Below, one piece after another: positions 10,401 through 21,481 of a DNA stretch of 64,000 nucleotides. The position numbers and the translations under genes were made by a program. The notes below the pieces were generated by a model. That model was not told the DNA's origin and ran no database searches. It saw only the letters and a list, made by a program, of their open reading frames with translations. Origin of the DNA: Sipunculus nudus (taxonomy: Eukaryota; Annelida; Sipuncula; Golfingiida; Sipunculidae); contig CM049320.1 of NCBI GenBank assembly GCA_026874595.1, positions 25,086,214 through 25,150,213 on the forward strand, written 5' to 3'. The number at the start of each line of letters is the position of its first letter. Position 1 is the first letter of the stretch.

Positions 10401-12607
10401 TATATATATATATTTCTTAATATTATTTCTTGAAAGATTTTTTTTAATTAATAGGGCTAGCTGTGGCCTTTAAAACGTATACACAGAATTTTGAAATTCA
10501 TCAATAATGCAAATGAAGGTTTTTATTTTTGCAAAATCACAAAATATGCTTCCTTTCCTCTAGATTGATTTAAGTCAATCTGTTTTTTTCTGATGGGTTT
10601 GGAACCGCAGTTATCTTTTACACAAAATTTTCGACCAGCACGTGGAGCCTGTTGAGGAAGCTTTCTTTTATGTAATGTTCATTCCATGCTCCTAGTGGAA
10701 ATGGTGTAATTTTATGATGCGGGGGTACCGGATGTCCAATTAACACGTCGTTGACGTTATGGTTTACCATTAAACTTACATGTGTTCAGCATTCCAGTGT
10801 TGGTTATCCCCGCCATGATAATCCCAGGCACATACCCGAGCACCGGGTGCGCTGTTGCCGGCAGCAATATCGAGTACCCGATTCGGATCGTGCCCGTTCT
10901 GAATCCGGTTTCCAGAGAACACCCACTGCTGGTCCGGGTTTCCTGGCTCGTGTGGCTGAATCACCAAAGAGTCACCTGAAATATAGGTTTGGTTTTAGCA
11001 ATATAATGTTCAGTTCAATCATGGGCTCTGTTGTGGGGGTACAAGGGTAAGAAAATACGCATATTTAGAAGACTGAATTACATTGTTCATCCCGATTAAC
11101 ACTGATTTCAGGGTAATGCCGTCACCCACATAATTTATAGTTTCTTAGTATTTTCTTTAATACATTTCAATTGTCCGTCTCATATCATAAAAATCTATAA
11201 TATCATATTCCATTTGCCTACATTAAATTTACACTGTACTGTGGAATAATGGTAGGAAGGGGTAATTTTAGTCATATTCAAAACCTGAAAAAATGTGTCC
11301 TTAATGTCATAAAAGAAAATTATGAAATGGAAGCATTTCTCCTTTCTATAATTGGGTTGGTGTGGTGGGGAGAAGGTGGTTAGGTTCATATTTCGTGGGG
11401 GGGGGGGGGGGGTTATCCGTACTCCTTTGGATACTCTCCTCCAACATTTTTCTCAGCGGACAAGGCCCATGAATTCAATTATCATATATCTAAGTAATTT
11501 TTAAATAAAATAATGTATTATCCAGGTTTTGTGATTACCTGCAAGCAAATACAAATTTGAATCTGCATAGTCAAAGTATAATAAAAAGGGTGCAGCATTC
11601 CATAATGTTTCAACTGAGCTCCTTAAGCCAAGGGCAACTTTTTGTGTTATACATTGGATCCAAGGCTCATGATGTTAATCAATTTTATTTTTTAAATTAT
11701 TATAATAAGCTTTTGATGAAATTACACATGTAACAGTGTCTGTTATTTTTTGGGTCTTTTGGTTGTCTGTGGTTCTGATTAGCCGACTGCGAGTAAAAAC
11801 TCTAAAATGATTATTTAGATAGGAAGAACATTAAGCCAGTTAAATTTAAACGACTTGGCTGAATTAAGTCTTTTTTCTGTTATTTACAAAATCAATATAT
11901 CTTGTGACTAGTATAAGCAATATTGAGTCCCAGGTCTTTGTACTTTCGACTTGAATTAAAATCGTAGGCCTTTGTTTGGTATCTGTCGCGCATTCGCAAA
12001 ATCGGACCTCTGGTCACGCGGGCCTTTTTATTGTAAACAGACACACGTGGACTGTATTTACGAACACGCAAACCATAAAAATGTGTTAAATAGCCTAAAG
12101 TGAGGTACTGAGACCGTGTGCTATGTTCGTTTTTCCCTTTGTTTAGGATCTGTCGCGCATTCGCAAAATCGGACCCCTGGTCACGCGGGCCTTTTTATTG
12201 TAAACAGACAAACATGGACTGTATTTACTAACACGCAAAACCATAAAAATGTGTTAAACAGCTTAAAGTGAGGTACTGAGACCGTGTGCTTTGTTCGTTT
12301 TTGTCTGGAAACTGTTGTATAAAGCAAATGTGAACTGACAGTGTGCAAGAATAGGCATAATATTGCTCCTGATAATGTCTCTTTAACAGTCGCCATGGTT
12401 ACCTTCCACTTGCAGACAGTAATCGTTCACTTTGCTCCTGATGGTGCCGCTCCAAACGTCAACCCTCCACAGCTGATTGGTGGCGTCCTCTACCGGCTTC
12501 TGGTTCCATGTGATGACCCTTGCCCCCGGGTGTGATCCGCCCCCTTCGACGTCCAGCACCAGGCCGTTCAGTTCGCTCCGGATGAAGAAATATTTCCCAT
12601 GAGACAT
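7274..12607 (-). CDS. Double ricin-B-type beta-trefoil lectin, four coding exons (263 aa)
   Basis: CDS join on the minus strand: 12607-12403, 10975-10780, 9370-9180, 7473-7274 (792 nt with stop). Every junction is GT/AG and phases run 1, 2, 1 without a stop. The product is two beta-trefoil domains of about 130 residues. Domain 1 comes from exons 1-2 and domain 2 from exons 3-4; each starts with Y-F-F-I-R-S and L-D-V-E-G-G. The QxW-type repeat signature appears six times (NQLW, DQQW, NQHW, then NQLW, QQQW, NQLW), once per trefoil lobe. Family knowledge: such domains bind galactose-type or other glycans. No signal peptide, membrane segment or catalytic domain is visible, so I infer a cytosolic or non-classically released lectin. 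The start is the first ATG after a good acceptor (TTTTCAG at 12623-12617), so a non-coding first exon probably lies upstream; I could not place it. The glycan specificity is unknown. Confidence 0.85.
7474..9179 (-). other. Intron 3 of the beta-trefoil gene
   Basis: 1.7 kb intron. Its 7,500-7,640 part contains GGTCTTAT/GGTGGTCTTATTAACC phrases typical of the ends of pogo/Tigger-like relics. No coding exon seen. Confidence 0.6.
9180..9370 (-). CDS. Beta-trefoil lectin coding exon 3
   Basis: The acceptor is CCATCCCCAG|CGAGCC and the donor TCGT|GTGAGT. It encodes EPNYFFIRSHLNDKVLDVEGG, with key D-V-E-G-G and NQLW motifs, then GVIRSKLNDFALDAS. It is a clear paralogue of exon 1: the intron inside domain 2 falls at the same place and in the same phase (1) as in domain 1. 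Confidence 0.85.
9470..9902. mobile_element. ~430-bp inverted-repeat element in intron 2 of the beta-trefoil gene
   Basis: The left GGGGCGTAGGCAGGGAAAGG and right CCCCTGACTAAGCCCCTG ends are imperfect inverses of each other, with TGCCG/CGGCA just inside. The interior is AT-rich and non-coding. Confidence 0.45.
9903..10779 (-). other. Remainder of intron 2 of the beta-trefoil gene
   Basis: Contains a GTCCGTCCGTTTGGCCTTCC-type pyrimidine repeat at about 10,345-10,390, related to the inverted end at 47,705-47,770. No exon seen. Confidence 0.5.
10780..10975 (-). CDS. Beta-trefoil lectin coding exon 2
   Basis: The acceptor is ATATTTCAG|GTGAC (AG 10977-10976) and the donor CACAT|GTAAGT. It encodes the rest of the beta lobe (IQPHEPGNPDQQW) and the gamma lobe (RVLDIAAGNSAPGARV ... 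GGDNQHW) of domain 1. It is 196 nt long, entered in phase 1 and left in phase 2. Confidence 0.85.
11398..11412 (+). repeat. G homopolymer (about 15)
   Basis: Uninterrupted G run in intron 1 of the beta-trefoil gene. Similar runs recur all over the window. Confidence 0.9.
11971..12303 (+). repeat. 167-bp tandem duplication in intron 1 of the beta-trefoil gene
   Basis: Sequence beginning ATCTGTCGCGCATTCGCAAA at 11,981 recurs at 12,148 with very few differences, through GAGACCGTGTGCTNTGTTCG. Two copies, recent by their similarity. Confidence 0.85.
12403..12607 (-). CDS. Beta-trefoil lectin coding exon 1
   Basis: The ATG is at 12607-12605, nine bases inside the exon, whose acceptor AG is at 12618-12617. 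It encodes MSHGKYFFIRS, the alpha lobe of domain 1 (VLDVEGG ... NQLW) and the first strands of the beta lobe (GTIRSKVNDYCLQVE). It ends in phase 1 at a GAAG|GTAACC donor (GT at 12402-12401). Confidence 0.85.
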
Positions 12608-12619
12608 TTTGATAACCTG

Positions 12620-14219
12620 AAAATAGAAATGTGGTCTTGTTATAAAAAAATATATAAGCATTTCAATAACTTGTAAGAAGTATTGCATAGTGAAAGCACT
12701 TTTGGGTAGATATTTCAAGGCCCGGGGTTGCGGAATCGTTACCATGGTAACACGCTAAAACAGAACAATTGATTAAGAACAAAATCACCAATGTAAATCT
12801 AACCTCGTTTCCGATTGTTGAGTCATGTGCAGGGAGTGCTTTCACCTTGTACGAATGTACGATGGTTTTACAGTTTGAGTGGTTAATTACGACATGTCGT
12901 ATGAAATGGGGATTGTGGCACTATATTGTGCAAGCACATGTTACTATATATGCAAGTAAACATAGTTTAATTGGACAGAAACCAATAAAATTCACAGACA
13001 TACATAATAACTACATGAATTATTGCATATATGTTGCCGGTTTGCCTTGAGTACTTGAGTACTTTGAGTCCAAATTTCAGACTCAAGTACCGGTTAAGAA
13101 TTACTCTCATTCGAGTATTTTCAGTAGTTTTCGCTGTACGTCAAATATTTTGATTAAATAATGCAAAACGTCTGGAACACTTACAAATAATTTTTAAAAA
13201 TATTTTCCTATAGATCTCAGCCTCGAAAGCTTTTTATTCTAACGTGACAGATGTACAAAAAGACAAAGCTTTGTCCAAATCAACTATGTCGATATCGAGC
13301 TCTCTTCGCTTCTAAATCAGAGCTCGGGAAATGTACGATTTAAATGTGCATCCAAATGGATACATGCCTTCGCCATGGGAGGACATGTTTAAAAAACGCT
13401 CTGCGAACACACTGGACACTGTCAGCACAAGTTGCTCGACCGTGACCTGAACAGGTGGCCGAGTCACACTGATGAGGCGGGTCCTTCGGTGTATTCACTT
13501 AACTCATCCCATATTCCTGCATAAGTGACTGTACATTTGTGAATATCCTTGATGACGCTCCAGAAACCGGAGAAAATACTGGATCAATACCAAAATCTTG
13601 GCCAATTCTCAAAATGCCCTGGAAATACATGAGATTCCGTTTATGTTTGCGTGTGTAATGTTGTGGATAAACACACACATACACACACACGTACGAGCGG
13701 TTATGAACGCATACCCTCCTGGCGGAAGCAATAAGAGAAAAAAATCAATATATCTGGTGGAAGTAAAATCTTAAACTGAAAATGAAGGCCTACTCGTGGG
13801 GCTATCCGGGATCCGTGGAACAAGCAATGCAGTACGCTCGGAGCGATGCACCCCGCGCGTTAAGGTTGTCACAACAAAAACTGTTCCCTGCTGACAGTGG
13901 TCAATTAAGGTTAATGATCACGTGAAGTAAAAAATCCTTATTTTTTTTATTTTTCGTGTGTTATGCATGCAGTAGGTAAGTGGCATCTACGATCATGTTA
14001 TGTTGAGGGCATTTGCAACATATTTAAAAAAAAACGTTATTACTTTGTTTGAACTTTGTAAGAGAATTTAACACCTGAGAAACATTATTAGATAAGGCCT
14101 GTACGCAAACATAACATACATTCAAAATCTTTACACTTAATTGTCGCTGCGTATTGACGGCTTAGTCGAGTTGTAAGAAGCTAAGCTGTTTTCGCTGGCA
14201 ACGTCGGTTCAATACCAAG
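12620..14219. other. 5' flank of the beta-trefoil gene, no gene seen
   Basis: An upstream non-coding exon and promoter of the lectin gene should lie in or beyond this stretch, but neither could be recognised. CA/TG-rich short tracts occur at 13,670-13,690. Confidence 0.4.
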
Positions 14220-15050
14220 TACAATGAAACCTGTCTAAAGCGGACAGTCAAGGGATTCAATAATTTTGTCCTTAATAGTGAGGTGTCCTTATCAATCAAT
14301 CAATCAATCATCCTGCATTCAATATTCATAGGCAAACTGTGATTATTTTTACTTATCTCAAGTGGTGAACAATATAAGAAGAAAAGTCTATGAAGATATC
14401 CGTAAAAACAATGATCATATGCTCGCGTACGCTCTTCTTTCGCGGATTCACTCGGTCGAATAAACGTGACTTTTTCAGATACCATAAGCTCCCGTCCAGG
14501 AGTACGTGTGTGCCACCTGGTAGCATGGCCTAAAACTGTCTTTGTTCAGCTGTCCAAATGCGATAATCTCAAAGATGATGGCGACGTTGATAATGCGAAG
14601 ATTGTAATGGCTACAAACCTGGGAACATTCGTTTTTATAGGTGAATGTAGCTTTAGCCTAAAATAAACTTACTTTGGTGATGATTGTTTGGTTTGATTTG
14701 CTTTAATGATGAAGGCACCCCAGATTAAACGAACCCCGAGGAGCTTGTGCACGGCGGCATGGTACAAACAGCTATGGAGCGAGCAGATGTTTGACACTGA
14801 GCAGATCAGTTTGAGATATACTGAACAAAACCGATAAATTAATATCAAACAGCCTGCTATAACAAAGTGGCTAATTTTACAGTTAGATACTGCGTGGTGA
14901 GATCAGGGACGCATGGGTAATCGGTAGCCGTTTAATCAATTTAATGACCCTGCGGTCGAGCGAAAATATGCAGCTTCGCAACGTGTGAATGATCAACCGT
15001 GAAATAAAGTCACACGATGTTTATCGCTTCATATTTGCTGTGTTAAACTT

Positions 15051-16403
15051 AAGCCCCGTTCCCACTTTCACGAATTTGACGCCGAATCGCAACGATGTTG
15101 AATTCGTGGCGACTCGTGGCCAATCGGCCTGTCGAGTGATAAAAATTCCATCACGACCACGATATTGTACGAAAGGAGTACGATGCCAGTACGATTGGCT
15201 ACGACAGTGACACGAAGCCAGCACGATATGACACGACACTTTTAAGAACGTTCACGGCTCCGTGACGATGTCTAAGATACTGGTACGATATTTCCACGAT
15301 TAATCTGCGACTTGTGGACGATACTCCTACGATCATTCAACATGTCTCATTTGATTTGAGTAATTAGACAATTACGACTTATTTATGTGGTGGCAAATAC
15401 GACGTTAACTTCTTTAAGACCAAGTAGACGACCGTCTTAATCGGATGTAAAATATCTGTATTCTCAAAATATTGGTTAAAATATCTTATTGATTCAGCTC
15501 TCAATGTGATATAAGATTCTGTGTTAGGCTGTGTTAGGCTGTGTTAGGCTCAGTTTATTCTCCCAAAGTAAAATAGGAAATTCATAATTTATCATATTGA
15601 CCATATGTTTAAGTATGACGAAACTGTATAATATATTCAGCTTCTTTAAACTGTTTTGGTTCAAATTTATTTTCTCAACCAATATCCACGATAAAAAAAT
15701 TTCTTTAAAACATATTTACAAATCTACATGGTTTACTCACTGCAAAAACTTCCTTGTTTGTTTACAAAGAAGTTACAAATTACAAAGGAAACGTAATTTG
15801 ATTCAGCTTCTTCAAATTATTTTAGTTCAAATTTAGTTGGAACCAATGACCACAATACAAATCTTCTTTAAAACAAATTTACAAATCTACACAGTATTCT
15901 TACTTCTAAACCTTATTCCTCATTGGTTTGTAAGAAGTTAAAAATCACTAAGAAAATAAAATTTTCCGTTACATAATGATGTCAGTTCTTGATGATTCGT
16001 CACCAAATTCGTGGAAGTAGGAAGGGGCTTTATGAACGTGACTCTCTCTTGAGAGGTTATTGTGGTTGTCGTATTGTAGTCGTGTTGAAGTCGTGTCGAT
16101 GTCATTTTCCTTCGTGAGCATTCGTGACATTGTTTTACACCACGAATTTACAAGAATTATGAAGACTCTCATACGACTTACCAAGAAACTGTTACGAGTT
16201 AGCTACGACTTGCAACGACAAAGTTTAATTTTTGAACATTTCAAAAATAGCGCCACGAATTCTGAATGCTCAAGACCTCGCTACGAACATTACCGAATGT
16301 TCAAGACATCATCTACGACACTCCAACGACGTCCCCACGAATTTTAATGATGTAAGTTCGTGGCGATTCGGCGTCAAATTCGTTAAAGTGGGAACGGGGC
16401 TTT
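15051..16403. mobile_element. 1.35-kb foldback element with long, well-matched inverted ends
   Basis: The left end reads AAGCCCCGTTCCCACTTTCA then CGAATTTGACGCCGAATCGC. The right end is its inverse with one mismatch over about 40 bases. Inside the ends, CACGA/TACGA cores repeat every 10-14 bases on the left and TCGT cores on the right. The centre holds two copies of a 166-bp unit. No plausible protein. Confidence 0.75.
15636..15960 (+). repeat. 166-bp tandem unit, two copies, inside the foldback element
   Basis: TTCAGCTTCTT(T/C)AAA followed by GTTCAAATTTA at 15,636 recurs at 15,802, with AAATTTACAAATCTACA later in both. Confidence 0.7.
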
Positions 16404-16979
16404 AGGAGCACATCACGTCATGACATGAGTACGGACACGCATTAAGGCAACAATTGGGGTTTGCATAATCCTTTGTGTTCCAGTCCCAGACACAACAACA
16501 ATACAGGTGGTTTTTGATGTTGCCCGGGGCGAGTGATCAGTGTCCGCCGAAGGTGGCGTATCGTGTCCGTATTTGTCAGGTTCATTTGCTCTTAGAATGT
16601 TGGTTTGAGTTGAAATCTGCTGTCCGTTGTACGCAGTAGTGATGTGTCCACCTTACAGAGGTTCCGCTTATACATAACATATAGGGAATTTTGAAGGGAC
16701 TTAACTATCTTGTCCGTTATAGCCAGTTGTCCGCCTAAGTAATGTGTCCGTAAGACCAGTTTTCACTGTATTTAGCTTTGAGATTGGGTTGTTGTATTCC
16801 GCCGAAAGTACCTATATAGTTTTCTCCATGTGTTCCGCTTTCATACACCCTACATAGGCCTATAGATTACCGAAAGTCACCATCTATGCCATGAAGAGTG
16901 CCTTGATTAAGTATAATTTAACTAAACGTACAATCCATGTTTAATAAGGTTGAAGGTTCAGATTCATGGTAATAGCTCT

Positions 16980-17332
16980 ATGGGCGTCAATCAATCTTCA
17001 AGGGTGGGGAAGGGGGGGGGGGGGGTGACTCGCAGGGAGATGACAAGCGTGAGAGGGTATTCAAAATTCGGATAAAACAGACATATATATATATATATAT
17101 ATATATACCTGTTGTTGTCTGTGTGACACATATCAAATATATATCAGTTAAGTGTAGGTCTATTATTCTATTTATTTATATATTTCATTTAAAATATATA
17201 AATATTATTCTCTGAATATTGGTGGTGGGGGGGGGGGGGGGTGGATGACACGATATCATTGACCATCCCCCCTTGCCAAAAAGTGGGGGGGGGGGGGATA
17301 TATGACCCCCCCCCCCTATATTGACGCCCCTG
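16980..17332. mobile_element. G/C-run repeat element, full-length copy
   Basis: Ends GGGCGTCAAT (16,982) and ATTGACGCCC (17,320) are inverted. The interior carries a (TA)n tract and G runs at 17,012, 17,226 and 17,285. It matches partial copies at 0.9 and 2.4 kb. Confidence 0.6.
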
Positions 17333-17454
17333 GTAGCTAGTGCGTGACTACGTCAATTCCGGAGACACTTTATGAACCACAAAGGTCATGGTGGAAGATC
17401 AGCTTGATACATGTATATCAACTGATTAAGAGGCTTACGACAAAATAACTAATG

Positions 17455-17815
17455 CACGAGCGGGCTTCTGTTGTGAGGAGCAGAGCACGAGACTCAAAGA
17501 AGGGAGATCGTGAGATAGAATCTTAACCGTGGTGGTGAGATTTAATTATCATGGTCTGCCCCCCACCAAGGTGACCGCTCTGCAGGTTTATGCCCCTCGG
17601 CCGTGATTCACTCATAACCGAGTGCGCCTTTCGGGTGTTCCTCGATGGCATAACCAAGAAGGGGAAGATTACACAACCAGGACCCGCGAGCCTGGTTAAC
17701 ATCATGATATAAAAAGAGAGGAAGCGTGTGATACTGCCTTGTCACGGAGTCCGAAACCGGACTGGAAGTCTGAAGCCAGCATTAAAAAAAATGAGGCCGT
17801 TACCTCTAACAAGAA
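17455..17815 (+). mobile_element. tRNA-derived SINE, copy 1
   Basis: A tRNA-like head (GGCTTCTGTTGTGAGGAGCA then GAGATCGTGAGATAGAATC) is followed by the same body as the copies at 31.97 and 50.58 kb. Body phrases are CTCTGCAGGTTTATG, CGAGTGCGCCTTTCGGGTG, CCTGGTTAACATCATGATAT, CTTGTCACGGAGTCCGAAAC and a TACCTCTAACAA tail. Confidence 0.75.
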
Positions 17816-18567
17816 AAAAAACCAAAGAACTATCGCAACTTTATACAGTTTCTCACTGGAAAACTTTCAACAAATTAAAGAACCGTTTGAGGACTTTCCT
17901 ATTTCCTGCTTCGGGGGCCAGTTTTTTTTTTTTTTTATTTTTTTTTATTTTTGGCACATCTGATTGGAATACCACCCCATACGCTTGGCTTGTGTCGCAC
18001 CTTGTGTATAGATTTCTTTATTTCTCACACATTGATTTCAAAACTAACACGTCTTTGAAAGGCTGAGAGAGAATACCTAATGCAAGGCAAGTTATTACTT
18101 GACACTGCTCGAGCGTTTGTGAATTCCTCTTGCTGAGGAATACTTGCTATTACCACATGTGTTTCGTTCTTTCAGTTATACAACTTCTCGAAAGTCGCTG
18201 CTTATAAAAGGCAGAGGTATTCAAATAAATCCACTCCCTTGCGAAACAATCTAATCGCCAATTTCTTGTAAGATACGTGTGCAGCGCTGACTGAAATATG
18301 TGGTTTTATAACAGCAGTCACCAGAGAGAACACCCGGATGTATGATTCGTTATCAGTGAAACATTCTTTGGGGTTCAATATGGATGACACGTTTGATCTT
18401 TGACAAGCATGCCGCTTTGTGTTGATAAGGCACGGATATTTTACGGAAATATCAAAGGCTTCTTTGCTTGTGTGCAAATTGTCGATCCGGACTTAACAGT
18501 GGACTGCAGCTTGTGTGTATTCATGTGTTTGGATGACTTTTTTTTTGCCTGGACCTTGTTTAATCCC

Positions 18568-18629
18568 GGGGGGGGGGGGGGGGGGGGGGTTCATATTCAT
18601 TCACGTTATTGGGGGGGGGGGGGGGGGGG
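18568..18629 (+). repeat. Two long G runs (22 and 19)
   Basis: G runs at 18,568-18,589 and 18,611-18,629, separated by 21 bases. Open frames read through them are poly-Gly and not genes. Confidence 0.9.
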
Positions 18630-18659
18630 AGAAAATATATCTTTTGACCCATTCACTTT

Positions 18660-19825
18660 ATAGACGAAAAAATACACAATTTCTACATGGCAAATGTGAG
18701 ACAATTGTTCTAATCCCGATGGTTTATAGATTTTCACAGAAATTAAATGACTTTGTGCTCCAGCCGTTCTTTCATCAAATAAACAAATAAAAGTTCGATA
18801 GAATTCCCTTCGTCATGTTGTGCTGTTTATCGAACAAGTCATGCTATCCTCATATTGACCCCTGATAATATGGATTTATTCATCAAAAACCAATTACAAA
18901 AAGGTAAACAAAAAAAAAAAGCACGCACTCATTTAAAAAAAAGTGAAAGAGAAACATATTCTCCAACTTATACGTATTTCTCAAAGGTAAATAAACATGT
19001 ATTATCTAAAGCCATTAATTCAATTTGGTTGAATAAAAAAGGTGAGCGGCAAAACCACCCTGGCACACATTTGTTTCATTTATAATTCATCTGATTTATA
19101 CGTTATTTTTGGTTCTGCGTGTGAGTAAACAACCCACGTATGGATGTTAAACTGACAAGAATGCATGAATTGTCCGATCCAGACCTGTGCATGCTCGACC
19201 TGCGCCATATAGATTACTGGCTGTCTGAGTGTCTTTACATATAAGTCTGAGGAACGCATTATAATGCCCCATGAGGAAGCAAATAATTTGTCATTTTAGA
19301 CATCGCCTCATGGCCTACAGGTGCATTGACACAAGCCAGACTAATAGTTAGCATTTTTAGTATACTTTCTAACACGAAACATGAGCGAGAAAAATTCCGT
19401 TATAACTCAGCACGTTTGTTGAATTTTTGACCTCATGAATACAGGCATGGCTTGCATGGGTTTCTCAACGCAGCCAACTTGTACGCGATACAGGAAATGA
19501 CTAGTTACCATAGAGGATGAGTTTTAGATTGGGTTGTGAGTTCACATGCATTATCTTGCGTTAAAACATCATTCATTACATAATGTTAAGATTATGGGTC
19601 GTTGACCAGAATATGAATACAACACGATGGAAGACCACTGCGATGCATCCCTCGCTGTTGCTTGTGTCACGACTTCAGTAGGCTTACCGGCCCAATTATC
19701 ATTGCCTACTGAGTCGGTTTGTCACGGCTAATGCTCTACAACTCCAAAACAAGGAGAAGATACATGAAAGAAGAATAGCTGGAAACTATTGGTTGGTGAA
19801 GGCACGCGGTACGGCATGTTTACTG
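18660..19825. other. No gene seen
   Basis: AT-rich, apparently unique sequence. No exon, RNA or mobile-element structure could be supported. Confidence 0.35.
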
Positions 19826-20905
19826 TACGATTATATTTTAAACCACTAGTGGTGCCCGGTGAAAGCTTTTCTTCTACTTGTGTACAGGGTTAAGCAAACT
19901 GTTTTAGAACGAAATAGTCGCATATACCATTATATACTTGGGGAAAAACACTATAACATGTAATTATAACCCACCTGGTATTTGAATAAGTCCCTTTTAG
20001 TGATCACTGTAAACGAGTATTTTTATAAGAACCCAGCGACCTCTCGACAAAACGTTCTTTAAAAGTCGTCTCCCACTGAAAGAAGTGACACATACCGATA
20101 CTTTATCGAGTAAAAGTGCGGCACAGGATCACGGCTTCATTGGATGTGTTTAAACAATATGCCACGTGACATGCTTGAGGACCCTGGGTCACGTGACTCG
20201 GTGACCCTACAGTGGTAGGAAGCCTGAGAAGAAGGAGGGATCAAATACCTACGTCGTTAAATTCTATGTATTAAATATAATTTATTGACGGCAAGAGGCT
20301 TCCCGCGATGGTTTGGCGATAACAAACGTGTAGTTTATCCCCATATTATAAGGCTTGAAACTTTATATCCGAGACTACAGGTTTCAATGTTCTTTACACG
20401 GTGTACCGGTGTCGTTCCTGTGTGTACGAGTTAACCAGTGATGGCTGGTCCCGGGTTTAACACCTGGACACCATGGGGTTGTTGGTACAATGCAGACTGT
20501 GCTACTCCTATATTATAATTGGCGGTAGAGGTACCCACCTTTGTAATGCAACTCCTTTGTTGCCACGAATGCATGGAAATTACCAGTTTTTTTTTCTAGA
20601 TCTGTCCGACACAGTGCCACATATGTCATAAGGGGGTCGTTCTTCATAATCCTCATATTTTCTAAGAAATTTGACTGTATTTCCCGAATGACTTCCGCAA
20701 TTCGATATACCAGAAAGTACCTGAACACGACCCATGCAAAAAAACAGCCCACGTCCAGCGGAGCTCTCCCAACGCTATTATATATGCTAACGCTAGTATA
20801 TATGATATAGTAATATGCTAGTATAAATAGTAGACCATTAATCCTGGCAATCAGTCCATAGTCAACGAAGTGCTGTCCGAAAAAAGTATGAAAAATGCAT
20901 AATTA
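19826..20905 (+). repeat. Duplicated block, copy 1 (without insertion)
   Basis: Aligns to 23,965-25,320. Shared phrases include GTACAGGGTTAAGCAAACTG, GAAAGAAGTGACACATAC, GACTCGGTGACCCTAC, TTGACGGCAAGAGGCTTCCC, GTGATGGCTGGTCCCGGG and CTCTCCCAACGCTA, in the same order. Divergence is moderate. Confidence 0.85.
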
Positions 20906-20989
20906 AAAAAAAAAAAACAAGACGACCAGTGGCCGCGCGCTTGCCGGAAATGACGTTTAGATGGAAAATATAATGGGCAATGACAATAA

Positions 20990-21428
20990 GGAACAAAATG
21001 AGCCAAAGTTGGTGAAGACAGGTAAAATATTAACAAATTTATGTGGAAATAAAATGTTGATATATTTTGATGACCTCGAACTTGACCTAAGACCTATTCA
21101 GATAATAGAGATAGAACGTCCAGAAATCCTTAAGACATACGATAAATGTAAGTTACAAAGTGATTCCAGGAAAACTGAGGCCTGTAGAATGTCATATGTA
21201 AGACGTATGCACCAACAAGCAGGCGAAATTGAGGACAGCTGACAAACAGACAGACACACTGACAAAATTACCCGATGGGGAGGACAGCTGCTTAGCCCAG
21301 ATCATGCAGAGGACAAAGAGGAAGAAAAGGAATCATGGTTTTTGAAAATAGGACCAATATTGACAATATATGAGGAAAATAAGACTTTGATGTGCTTTCA
21401 TGACCCTGACCTTTGACCTATATAAATA

Positions 21429-21481
<53 letters not shown>

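Larger units (their letters stand above)
14222..16768. mobile_element. Pogo/Tigger-like element, split by a nested foldback element
   Basis: The left end CAATGAAACCTGTCTAAAGC at 14,222 and right end GTCCGTAAGACCAGTTTTCACTG ending at 16,768 form related inverted ends. TA lies immediately outside both (14,220-14,221 and 16,769-16,770). TGTCCG phrases continue inside the right end. A separate 1.35 kb element sits within. No transposase frame is visible. Confidence 0.5.

Noticed and set aside
14989-15239. Overlapping 72-73 codon frames on both strands
   Set aside because: They lie in the inverted end of the foldback element and have no domain.
18400-18790. Two overlapping frames of about 90 codons
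   Set aside because: Both depend on reading through the 22- and 19-base G runs as poly-Gly.
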